Shown in pieces: positions 57,092 to 64,000 of a stretch of 64,000 bases of DNA (positions are counted from its first letter, which is position 1; the number at the start of each line of letters is the position of its first letter). A program made the position numbers and the translations under genes. The notes beneath the pieces are model-generated. The model had not been told where the DNA came from. It worked only from the letters and a program-made list of their open reading frames with translations, and searched no databases. The stretch is from Streptomyces sp. NBC_00576. GTDB taxonomy: Bacteria > Actinomycetota > Actinomycetes > Streptomycetales > Streptomycetaceae. The stretch is from contig NZ_CP107780.1 in the NCBI RefSeq assembly GCF_036345175.1, positions 8,804,001 through 8,868,000 of the forward strand. Direction: 5' to 3'.

Positions 57092-57949
57092 ATGGCGACC
57101 ACGCTCAAGCAAGCGATCGAGGCCAACAAGCCCCTGGCCGTTCCCAGCGTCTACGACGGAATCTCCGCCCTGCTCATCCGCGAACTGGGTTTTGAGGCGG
57201 CCTATCTCGGCAGCTACGCCACCGGCGCCACCATGTACGGCTTGCCCGACATCGGCTACATCGGCCTGGAGGACATGGCCGACCAGGTGCGCCGGCTCGC
57301 GCCGATCGTGGACGTGCCGATCATCGTCGACGGTGAAGGCGGCTGGGGAAATCCCCTGCACGCCGCCCACGCGGTACGGGTACTGGAGCGGGCCGGCGCG
57401 GCCGGCACCCACATCGACGACCACATCTTCGGCAAGCACATGAAGGCACCCGTGGACCTGGAAACCACACAGCGGACGGCGGACAAGATCAAGGCCTCGG
57501 TGGACGCCCGAAGCAGCGAGGACTTCATGGTCATCGGGCGGACCGACGCCTCCAAGCCCGGCGCCTCCGCTGACGTCCAGCTCGCCGCCGTCGAGCGCAT
57601 GCTCGCCTATCAGGAGGCGGGCGCGGACGGGGTATTCATCGCCGGGATCCTGGACGAGGAGCGCTGGGCTCTGCTGAAGGCCGAGGCCAGGGTGCCCGTC
57701 TTCACCGTGGACTTCCCCGGACGCTCCGCAGCCGAGGTCGGCTCCTGGGGAGCGGACGTCGTCCTGTACAGGGCGCTCGGCCCCCTGGCCGCAGCGCACG
57801 CCCTGCGCACGGCCTTCCAGACGCTGATCCGCGAGGGATCCACCACGAGCATCGAGTCGGAGCTGGACACCATGCCCGACTTCGACAAGTTCCTCGGCGT
57901 CGAACAGGCCCGTGACGACGCCCGCGCCTACGGCCTGCTCGACGACTGA
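57092..57949 (+). CDS. PEP mutase / isocitrate lyase superfamily enzyme
   Basis: A 285-residue TIM-barrel protein of the phosphoenolpyruvate mutase/2-methylisocitrate lyase superfamily. The characteristic N-terminus (KPLAVPSVYDGISALLIREL, GFEAAYLGSYATGATMYGLP), IIVDGEGGWGNP and GAAGTHIDDH, and VIGRTDASKPGASADVQLAA fit. The second Asp of the DxD metal site is Glu, and the isocitrate-lyase KKCGH loop is absent, so it is likely a C-C or C-P bond lyase or hydrolase (for example oxaloacetate- or carboxyphosphonoenolpyruvate-type). AAGGGA is 8 bases before the ATG; the frame is open to 57056. It lies in the SDR-amidohydrolase operon. Confidence 0.85.
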   Translation: MATTLKQAIEANKPLAVPSVYDGISALLIRELGFEAAYLGSYATGATMYGLPDIGYIGLEDMADQVRRLAPIVDVPIIVDGEGGWGNPLHAAHAVRVLERAGAAGTHIDDHIFGKHMKAPVDLETTQRTADKIKASVDARSSEDFMVIGRTDASKPGASADVQLAAVERMLAYQEAGADGVFIAGILDEERWALLKAEARVPVFTVDFPGRSAAEVGSWGADVVLYRALGPLAAAHALRTAFQTLIREGSTTSIESELDTMPDFDKFLGVEQARDDARAYGLLDD

Positions 57950-58034
57950 ACGGTCCCCAGACCGGCCGACTTGCGAGGACGATCTCGCCCCGGCTCCGCA
58001 CCTCTTCCGGCGCCAGATGCAGATGGGTCGAACC

Positions 58035-59351
58035 ATGCCTTCTCCAGCCAGCATTACCTACTTTCACGGCGCCCGCCTCATCACCGGCGACGGCCAGACC
58101 GTGATCACGGACGGCGGGATCGTCGTCGACGACGGTGTCATCGTCGACATCGGCCCGCAGGAATTTCTCCACGTGCCGGAGAACGCAGCCCGCGTCGACC
58201 TGACCGGCAAGACGGTCATGCCGGCGATCATCAATCCGCACGGGCACATCGGCTACCTGCGCGACGCGACCGTCTCCAAGGAGAACTACTCCCGGGAGAA
58301 CGTGCTGGACCACCTGCACCGACTCGCCTACTACGGCGTCAGCGTCTTCCAGTCGCTGGGGACCGACCGCGACGACGTGGAGATCAACCTCCGCAACGCG
58401 CAGCGTTCCGGTGAACTCGACGATCCTGAACTGCCCCTGCTGTTCACGGCAGGGACGGGGCTCGTCGCACCGACTCCGAGCGAGATCAACGGCGGCCCGT
58501 ACTTCGCCACCGACGTCGTCCACGAGGTCGCGACCGCCGAGGAGGCCCGCGCCACCGTCCGCCAACTCGCCCGCAAGCAGCCCGACGCCATCAAGTTCTG
58601 GGTGGACGACCGCTGGGGCACCCGCAACAAGCTGACGCCCGAGGTGTACACCGCGATCATCGAGGAGGCTCACCACCTCGGCTACCCCGCCATCGCCCAC
58701 ATCTTCGAGCTGGCAGACGCCAAGGGTGTCCTGCGAGCAGGCGCGAACGGCATCGCCCACATGGTCCGCGACCCGGGACCCGACGCGGAGCTGATCGAGC
58801 TGCTCCAGCGGGACGACGTCTTCGCCTTCACCTCCATGGGCATCCAGCGCACCGCCTACGACACCAGCGGCTGGCTGGAGGAACCCGCACTGACGGACAC
58901 CGTGTCCGTCAAGGCCCGCAAGGAGGTGGGCGAGCACCTCGCCTCGCTCACCCCCGAGGCAGTGCAGAAGGGCATGGCGGGCTACGCGGTCCTGGAGAAC
59001 AGCCTGCGCGCCTACGTCGAGGGAGGCGTCCGCGTCCTCCTCTCGGCCGACACCGGCGCGCGCACCCAGTTCTTCGGCATCGCCGAGCACCGGGAGATCG
59101 AGTCGATGGTCCGGGCCGGTATGCCGGTACTGCAGGCGATCCGCTCCTCGAGCCAGCTGCCGGCCGAGGTCCTCGGGCTCACCGACCGCGGCACCCTCGA
59201 GGCGGGCAAGCGGGCCGACCTCCTCGTCCTGGACGCCAACCCGCTGGACGCCATCGCCAACACCCGCCGCATCTCCGCCGTCTACTTCGCCGGTCACGCC
59301 ATCGACCGGGAGGGGCTGCGCGCGCGCTGGGCGGCGGAGACCACCGCCTGA
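58035..59351 (+). CDS. Metal-dependent amidohydrolase (imidazolonepropionase-like)
   Basis: A 438-residue amidohydrolase_1 enzyme. The metal-binding HxH is in INPHGHIGYLR, with further ligands in AIAHIF and LLSADTG; GTLEAGKRADLLVLDANPLD is the typical C-terminal composite sandwich. The protein is related to cyclic amide or imidazolonepropionase-type hydrolases, but substrate is unknown. ATG 58035 starts the conserved beta-sandwich; the long upstream frame overlaps the preceding gene and is not homologous. It lies between a PEP-mutase-like gene and a second amidohydrolase and so probably shares a catabolic pathway. Confidence 0.85.
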   Translation: MPSPASITYFHGARLITGDGQTVITDGGIVVDDGVIVDIGPQEFLHVPENAARVDLTGKTVMPAIINPHGHIGYLRDATVSKENYSRENVLDHLHRLAYYGVSVFQSLGTDRDDVEINLRNAQRSGELDDPELPLLFTAGTGLVAPTPSEINGGPYFATDVVHEVATAEEARATVRQLARKQPDAIKFWVDDRWGTRNKLTPEVYTAIIEEAHHLGYPAIAHIFELADAKGVLRAGANGIAHMVRDPGPDAELIELLQRDDVFAFTSMGIQRTAYDTSGWLEEPALTDTVSVKARKEVGEHLASLTPEAVQKGMAGYAVLENSLRAYVEGGVRVLLSADTGARTQFFGIAEHREIESMVRAGMPVLQAIRSSSQLPAEVLGLTDRGTLEAGKRADLLVLDANPLDAIANTRRISAVYFAGHAIDREGLRARWAAETTA

Positions 59352-59417
59352 GCGTTCGCTTCCCGCACCCTCACGGCCGAGCCATCTCGCACGAAACATC
59401 GAAAGGAACGTCTCCTC

Positions 59418-60269
59418 ATGGACATCGTCGACTCGCAGATCCACCTCCACATCACCCTGAACGCCGAGGAAACCCTGGCGTCCATGAACTCCCTCGGCAT
59501 CCAGGCAGCCGTGATCGACGAGTTCTGGGGCTTCGAGGAGACCGGGCGCGTCAACCCGGGCATCCTGTTGCCGGAGCACCAGGCCTTCCGCGCCACGGCC
59601 CCCGGCGCCGAGCTGGCGTCCATCCGCAACCCGGAGCGCTTCTCCTACCTGCTGCGCATCCACCACCGCGACCCGCAGCTCGCCGCCGGCGTCAAGGCGG
59701 TCGCCGACGCCCCGCACGCCCGGGCGGTGCGGATCGTCGCCCGGATGGAAGAAGACGTCAAGGAGCTGGCGGCCGGTGCCTACGCACCCGTCTTCGACGC
59801 CGCCGCCGACAGCGGCCTGCCGGTCTTCACGATGGTTCCGCGCGTCGCCCCTCTCCTGCGGCCCTACGCGCAGGCCCACCCGGACATCCCGATCATCGTC
59901 GACCACGTCGGGATGCCGGAGGACGACACCGAGTTCGAGGACGTGCTGCGGCTGGCCGACCTGCCGAACGTCGCCATCAAGTGGGGTCATGGCCCCGAGC
60001 TGTTCCACGCCGCCGAGTACCCCTTCGAGCCGGCCATCGACAAGCTGCTGCGCGTCCTCGACGCCTTCGGCCGTGAGCGGGTGATGTGGGCAAGCGACTA
60101 CAGCGCGATCAGCGGTGACCACCGCTGGGCTGACGAGCTCTTCAGCATCCGCGAGAGCACCCGCCTCTCTCTCCAGGACAAGGAATGGATCCTCGGCCGG
60201 ACGGTGCGCACGGTCCTCAACTGGCCGAGCCCCGCCGAGCTGTACACCCCGCCGAAGATCCGCCACTGA
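59418..60269 (+). CDS. Amidohydrolase_2 family protein (decarboxylase/lactonase type)
   Basis: A 283-residue amidohydrolase of the 2-pyrone-4,6-dicarboxylate lactonase/ACMSD-like family. The N-terminal HxH metal site is VDSQIHLHI; IIVDHVGMP supplies a further His, and VMWASDYSAISGDHRW the Asp. AAAGGA lies 10 bases before the ATG. It ends the SDR-PEPM-amidohydrolase operon. With two hydrolases, a lyase and an SDR, a ring- or amide-degrading catabolic route is suggested; the substrate is unknown. Confidence 0.85.
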   Translation: MDIVDSQIHLHITLNAEETLASMNSLGIQAAVIDEFWGFEETGRVNPGILLPEHQAFRATAPGAELASIRNPERFSYLLRIHHRDPQLAAGVKAVADAPHARAVRIVARMEEDVKELAAGAYAPVFDAAADSGLPVFTMVPRVAPLLRPYAQAHPDIPIIVDHVGMPEDDTEFEDVLRLADLPNVAIKWGHGPELFHAAEYPFEPAIDKLLRVLDAFGRERVMWASDYSAISGDHRWADELFSIRESTRLSLQDKEWILGRTVRTVLNWPSPAELYTPPKIRH

Positions 60270-60320
60270 GCACACGGCCGCCACAGGCCCGTTCCCGGGA
60301 GACCAGGATGATCTCCGCAC

Positions 60321-60645
60321 ATGGCGTCGAGCCGCACCCCCGACCCCGCCCGGAACGTTCCGGTCCCGGACCGTCTGTCCGCGCGCTTCGACGAGGAGGC
60401 CGTGCCACTCCTTGGTCAGCTCCGCGCCACTGCGATAGCTATGACCGGGAATCCGGCGGACGCGGACGACCTCCTCCAGGAGACCTGCCTGTGGGCCTGG
60501 GTGGCCTTCGGCACGTTTACCGAGGGCACCAATCTCAAGGCATGGCTCAACCGCATCCTGATCAACATCTTCATCAACGACCACCGCAAACGGGCTCGTG
60601 AGCCGCGCCGACTGTCGGTCGAGGAGACGACCGACGCGCACTGGA
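60321..60645 (+). pseudogene. ECF sigma factor, region 2 fragment
   Basis: About 105 residues of an ECF sigma-70 factor: FDEEAVPLLGQLRATAIAMT, NPADADDLLQETCLWAWVAF and TNLKAWLNRILINIFINDHR, the region 2 core-binding and -10 helix. After about 60645 the frame remains open but the residues become random, because the DNA there is the antisense of a response-regulator remnant. Region 4 (-35 recognition) is missing. Probably non-functional, though it could in principle act as a decoy for core polymerase. Confidence 0.82.
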
Positions 60646-60649
60646 GCCG

Positions 60650-60942
60650 GCGGCATCTCGGTGCGGCCCCGGCTGCCGGCCACCAGTGCGGCGACGGTGC
60701 GCTCCAACCCAGCCTGCGCCCGGACCAGGTAGCCGACGAGCCCGTGGCTGATGGCCCTGACCAGCAACGCACCGCTGATGGCTTCGGCGACCAGCACGAT
60801 GGGCAGTTCGCCGTCGGACGAGCGTCGGGCGATCTCCTCCATGGCGACGACGGTCCGGCCGGTGACGCGGCCTGCGACGAACAGTGCCGCACCGGCCTCC
60901 TCAGCCTGTGATCGGGTCGTCCGCCACGACCACGACTTTCAC
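60650..60942 (-). pseudogene. Response regulator receiver-domain fragment, frameshifted
   Basis: Read on the minus strand, KVVVVADDPIT starts a LuxR-type response regulator from a GTG at 60942; after about 11 residues a one-base shift leads to GAALFVAGRVTGRTVVAMEE, then ELPIVLVAEAISGALLVRAI and SHGLVGYLVRAQAGLERTVA. The in-frame continuation hits TGA. The receiver is cut near 60650, where the opposing ECF sigma fragment also ends, and the HTH output domain is gone. The join of two convergent truncated genes marks a recombination or deletion scar. Confidence 0.75.
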
Positions 60943-61070
60943 GGGTCGAGTCGTCCGCCGGCCGGGGACGGCTGCCGATAAAGATGCGTTCACGTGCGTT
61001 TCCTTACGCCTGAGGGCGTGCCGTGACCTCCGGCGACCTGCGCCGGTACGGTCCGGCATTCCCAGCGCGG

Positions 61071-61303
61071 TCACGCGGCGATGCCCGTCTCCAGCACGGC
61101 GGCCCGGAGCGCTTCGGCGACCCGTACCGTCGCCTCCTGCGGCTGGTCCAGCAGCTTGGCGTCAGCGACCCGTTCGATGGCGGCGATCTGACGGGAGACG
61201 GCAGACTGCGTGTAGCTCAGTGACGCCGCGGCGGCCGTGAACGTCCCATGCTCCGCCACCGCTCGACCCGCAGTGAGGTGAGCGAGACATCTCTGAAGTC
61301 CAT
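61071..61303 (-). pseudogene. LysR-family regulator, degenerate N-terminal fragment
   Basis: Starts DFRDVSLTSLRV in one frame, then in another frame AVAEHGTFTAAAASLSYTQS and AVSRQIAAIERVADAKLL, the LysR helix-turn-helix. After ~80 residues it ends with ATVRVAEALRAAVLETGIAA, so the effector-binding domain is absent. A frameshift in the first 15 codons and the truncation make it non-functional. No intact LysR target was identified next to it. Confidence 0.72.
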
Positions 61304-61568
61304 TGACGCCAACGCATGTCACATGGTCCAAACTTTCGTTTGCCTCATGAACGGTCGCACTCCTACGGTGTTCACGTGAGTTCGCGTGCCAACCCCTTTC
61401 GGTTCCTCCCACACCACGGCAGAAGTCGCGTTCGTCGCCGCCGACCCCACACAGCGGCTGAGGAACGTGTCCGAGTGCTCGCCGGGGCTCCCTGATTCCG
61501 CGCCCGCATGCGTCCATGCATCCCACGTACATCTGCACTGCACATCGCTGCGGGAATCGAGGTTCCTC

Positions 61569-62369
61569 ATGTCCGACCTGGTCCAGCGCGAAGAGCTCGG
61601 CGCCTTCCTCCGGTCTCGCCGTGAGGCCACCGACCCCGTATCGGAGGGCTTCCAGCCAGGGACCCGCCGTCGGACACCCGGGCTGAGACGGGAGGAACTG
61701 GCCCAGCTCGCGGGGCTGAGCGTCACCTGGTACACGTGGATCGAGCAGGGTCGTGACATCAGTGTCAGCCGGCAGGTCATAGAGAGCCTTGCCACCGCGC
61801 TGCGGCTCACCCAGCCCGAGCGCGCGCATCTGTTCACCCTCGCGGGCCTTGCCCTTCCACCGAGCGGCCCCCATCCGCGGAAGATCGACCCCCTGCTGGA
61901 GCGGCTGGTGCAGGAACTGCACCCGAGGCCGGCGTACGTGATGACCCCGTGGTGGGACCTGCTGGCGTACAACGACGGCTATGCCGAGTTGCTCGGCGGC
62001 CTCGACCAACGGCCCGAGGGCGAACGGAACATTCTGTGGCTCATCTTCATCGAGTCGCGCGGTTCCGAACTCTTCGTGGACTGGATGGGGGAGGCCCGCT
62101 CCCTGGTCGGCCAGTTCAGGGCGACCCTCGCGCAGTATCCCGACGATCCGCGCGGACCCGAGCTTCTAAAGACCATGCAGGAAGCGTCCGACATGTTCTG
62201 CGAGCTGTGGGACGAGGGGGGAATCAGCCGTTTCACTTCGTCCCGGAAGAAAATCCGGCATCCCCGCCTCGGCCGTATCGACCACGATTACGTGAAATTG
62301 GCCGACGCGCATGACGAGCAGCAGTCCCTCATCGTTTTTCTGGAAGTCGAGAGGACAGACGAGGACTGA
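61569..62369 (+). CDS. XRE-type regulator with MmyB-like ligand-binding domain
   Basis: A 266-residue regulator. N-terminal helix-turn-helix (RRTPGLRREELAQLAGLSVT, WYTWIEQGRDISVSRQVIES) with the conserved RTPGLRREE typical of MmyB-family actinobacterial regulators; the C-terminal domain (MTPWWDLLAYNDGYAELLGG, VGQFRATLAQYPDDP, DHDYVKLADAHDEQQSLIVF) is a PAS-like MmyB fold that binds a fatty acid in known structures. ATG 61569 has GAGG 8 bases upstream; the frame is open to 61386. It is not next to an SDR target here, so its regulon is unclear. Confidence 0.87.
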   Translation: MSDLVQREELGAFLRSRREATDPVSEGFQPGTRRRTPGLRREELAQLAGLSVTWYTWIEQGRDISVSRQVIESLATALRLTQPERAHLFTLAGLALPPSGPHPRKIDPLLERLVQELHPRPAYVMTPWWDLLAYNDGYAELLGGLDQRPEGERNILWLIFIESRGSELFVDWMGEARSLVGQFRATLAQYPDDPRGPELLKTMQEASDMFCELWDEGGISRFTSSRKKIRHPRLGRIDHDYVKLADAHDEQQSLIVFLEVERTDED

Positions 62370-63085
62370 CCGTCTCCCATATTTCCCCATAGCCACGCAA
62401 AACAGAAACGCATGGTGTGCGGAGCCCTTTCCATGGCCTCCGCGAAGCCGACTCAAGACCACTACGGCTTGGCCCTTGGGCAGGTCGTAAAGCTGAAGAG
62501 CGGGACAATTCGCCCGATCCTTGCGGTAGCGACGCCGCCAGGCGTCCTTGACGGGCCGACACGGCCCGCACACTTCAAGGTCGGGCGGCCCACCCCCGAC
62601 ACCGCCGTCTCAAGGTTGGTCCATTGGGGACGAAGACGCTGGGGTCGGGGAATTACTCGATCGCCGACAAACCGGGGTTGTCCGGGTGCTCGCTAATCCA
62701 CGCCAGGCCGATGGGGTTCAGGTGGTGGCGTGCTCGCGTGACCGCGACGTAAGCTCAACTCGGCGCACTCGGATGGCAGTCAGCAAGGCGCACGGCGGGC
62801 GGCAGCCCCAGCCGACGGCGAGGTGAACCCCGTTGCTCAGCCGGCCACGCGAGCGGCCCAGCCGGCCGGAGTCCGGCCGAAACTGTCTCTCGGTCAGGGT
62901 GGTCCTCCGACTGACAGCCTCTGCTTCACCTGCGATCACGAACCGCTTGGTACCACGTACGCGGCGGTTGCCGACACCTCGGGGGGAGTACGGGCCGCCA
63001 GGGGTCAGCTGAGTGATGGGCGGTCACTCGCAGATCCGGCCGCCGCCTCGGCCCCTCTGCTCACGGGGGTCTCACCTCGAAAGAC
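62370..63085. other. Region without a convincing gene
   Basis: 716 bp between the XRE gene and the VOC promoter. Several short ORFs occur on both strands (for example 62412-62696 and 62718-62939), but none has coding-like composition or recognisable sequence. In this island the stretch most likely contains degraded DNA. Confidence 0.5.
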
Positions 63086-63117
63086 TTGCACCTGACACTA
63101 GCGTCAGGTTTTACCGT
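63086..63117 (+). promoter_or_regulatory. MerR-type promoter with dyad in an elongated spacer
   Basis: TTGCAC (63086-63091) and TACCGT (63112-63117) are spaced 20 bases, longer than normal, and the spacer is almost filled by the dyad ACCTGAC-actagc-GTCAGGT (63090-63109). Long spacers with a centred dyad are the hallmark of MerR-activated promoters. No merR-type gene is in the window. Confidence 0.62.
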
Positions 63118-63227
63118 TGCGGCTGAAGTTGCAGACCGGCGCCGGGAGTTGGCCGTCGACCGGTCTGGATCAGTGCCGCCGGGCCAGTGCCTGTGGCGAC
63201 CGCTCCCCCAGTCCAAAGAGGAGAATC

Positions 63228-63692
63228 GTGCCCTTCCATCACATCTGCATCATGGTGAGCGATCTGGACCGATCGGTGCCCTTCTATCAGGACCTCCTGG
63301 GATTCAAGAACGTGTTGTTCGAGAGTGCCGAGCCCGGAAACTGGTTCGACGCCTCGACGCTCGACGACATTCTTGGCGCGAAGAACGCGGCGACCCGGAT
63401 CGTGATCGTCTCCGACGACTCTGGCGCGACGCTGGAACTGCAGCAGGCGGCCAACCCGATCACCACCAAGGCTCCGGACGAGTACCTGCGCTACGGTGCG
63501 ACCGGCATCACGGAGCTGGCGCTCACAGTGCCCGACATCGATGACCTCTTTCAGCGTGTCAAGGCCGCTGGTGTAGAGGTTCAGACCGACTACATCTGGA
63601 CCCCGATGCCCGGACTTCGGTCTTTCCTGTTCTACGACCCCGACGGAGCACTCATCCAGGCCATGGAAGTCTCGGACGACCAATCCGCGTAA
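63228..63692 (+). CDS. VOC (glyoxalase/dioxygenase fold) protein
   Basis: A 154-residue vicinal-oxygen-chelate protein. It starts PFHHICIMVSDLDRSVPFYQ with the first metal His, repeats the motif at GITELALTVPDIDDLFQRVK, and ends RSFLFYDPDGALIQAMEV with the C-terminal Glu/Gln ligand region. Such proteins are lyases, dioxygenases or resistance binders. GTG 63228 has AGAGGAGA just upstream; the frame is open to 63117. Its promoter is MerR-like, suggesting induction by a toxic or aromatic compound. Confidence 0.87.
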   Translation: MPFHHICIMVSDLDRSVPFYQDLLGFKNVLFESAEPGNWFDASTLDDILGAKNAATRIVIVSDDSGATLELQQAANPITTKAPDEYLRYGATGITELALTVPDIDDLFQRVKAAGVEVQTDYIWTPMPGLRSFLFYDPDGALIQAMEVSDDQSA

Positions 63693-64000
63693 GTGAGGCG
63701 ATGCCCAACGTACTCGCCTGATTGAACCGCTTTGCGGCTGGTGGAGGCTGTGATGTGTCCCGGGTCTGATGAAAGTCACCTTGCTGGTTCCCGGCACTCA
63801 ATGAGCTTCTTCGGGGTCAAGGCTTCGGCGTAGTCGTGTGACGCCCGGTTCGTGGCGATCTGTCAACTCAGCGTGGCCCCGGAGTATGACAGGCGCGGCT
63901 TCAAGATAGGGAGTTCGCACGCCTCGTGACCCGAGTGGAAGGCCGGCCTGCCGACGCGTCATCACTGATCCCGACTGCGCTTGACCAGCTCCGCGAGCAA
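63693..64000. other. Window end; possible start of a further gene
   Basis: 308 bp. Mostly no coding character. A GTG at 63926 opens a frame that runs off the window (25 codons, start TRVEGRPADASSLIPTALDQ) with GGGAG 12 bases upstream; too short to identify. Confidence 0.3.

Noticed and set aside
57702..60842. 1046-codon reverse-strand ORF
   Set aside because: Only its first ~70 residues (response-regulator remnant) are meaningful; the rest is antisense of two amidohydrolase genes.

Overview
This is a high-GC actinobacterial chromosome segment with GTG and TTG starts, GC-rich third codon positions, tight 4-bp stop/start overlaps and recognisable Streptomyces intergenic repeats. The core gene order (CTP synthase, alanine dehydrogenase, ParA-ScpA-ScpB-RluB, AroH-TyrA-Cmk-PlsC-Der, streptogrisins, SepF paralogue, DnaE2) points to Streptomyces or a very close relative. 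No rRNA, tRNA, CRISPR array or intact insertion sequence was found.

Region 1 (1-10.6 kb): the 3' part of pyrG, a Nudix ADP-ribose pyrophosphatase, an NB-ARC/TPR ATPase, ald, then a chromosome-segregation and rRNA-modification run in which parA, a ribbon-helix-helix-like gene, scpA, scpB and rluB are almost continuous. Region 2 (10.8-14.2 kb): a small ADP-ribose/NAD-themed cluster: an NrtR-type Nudix/winged-helix regulator whose promoter carries inverted repeats, an ADP-ribosylglycohydrolase, and two paralogous COG3541-type nucleotidyltransferases that converge and overlap. Region 3 (14.3-23.7 kb): a Rieske lipoprotein with a membrane partner, an exported protein, the aroH-tyrA and cmk-plsC-der core genes, two lineage-specific proteins and a secreted Rpf/LysM muralytic enzyme.

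Region 4 (23.7-30.6 kb): a branched-chain-amino-acid-type ABC system in which LivH, LivM and LivG are one polypeptide. LivF has Arg in place of the Walker A Lys and the LivG domain has a degenerate signature, predicting one good and one degenerate ATP site. Two lipoproteins, including the binding protein, and a WYL regulator are encoded nearby. Region 5 (30.9-37.6 kb): I78 protease inhibitor, PAP2 phosphatase, membrane mannosyltransferase-like protein, MFS exporter, glutaryl-CoA-type dehydrogenase and a SepF paralogue. Region 6 (37.9-43.3 kb): a binding protein divergent from a permease, FAD/NAD(P)-binding protein and luciferase-like monooxygenase. A short peptide ending HIDLGRVWSSSC, of the actinobacterial cysteine-attenuation leader type, precedes the binding protein and suggests a sulfur-source uptake and oxidation cluster. 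No ATPase is encoded with it.

Region 7 (43.5-52.7 kb): DUF1684 protein, streptogrisin B-like protease, SPFH/slipin protein, a second streptogrisin-family protease, then dnaE2 and an ImuB-like Y-family protein behind two imperfect SOS boxes. Region 8 (52.7-64 kb) is accessory and visibly rearranged. It has intact genes (PLP decarboxylase, SRPBCC protein, an SDR / PEP-mutase-like / two-amidohydrolase operon, an XRE regulator, a VOC protein under a MerR-type promoter). These are interleaved with truncated or frameshifted remnants of an F420-dependent reductase, PucR regulator, quinone oxidoreductase, ECF sigma factor, response regulator and LysR regulator. This mosaic looks like an island shaped by repeated deletion and recombination.
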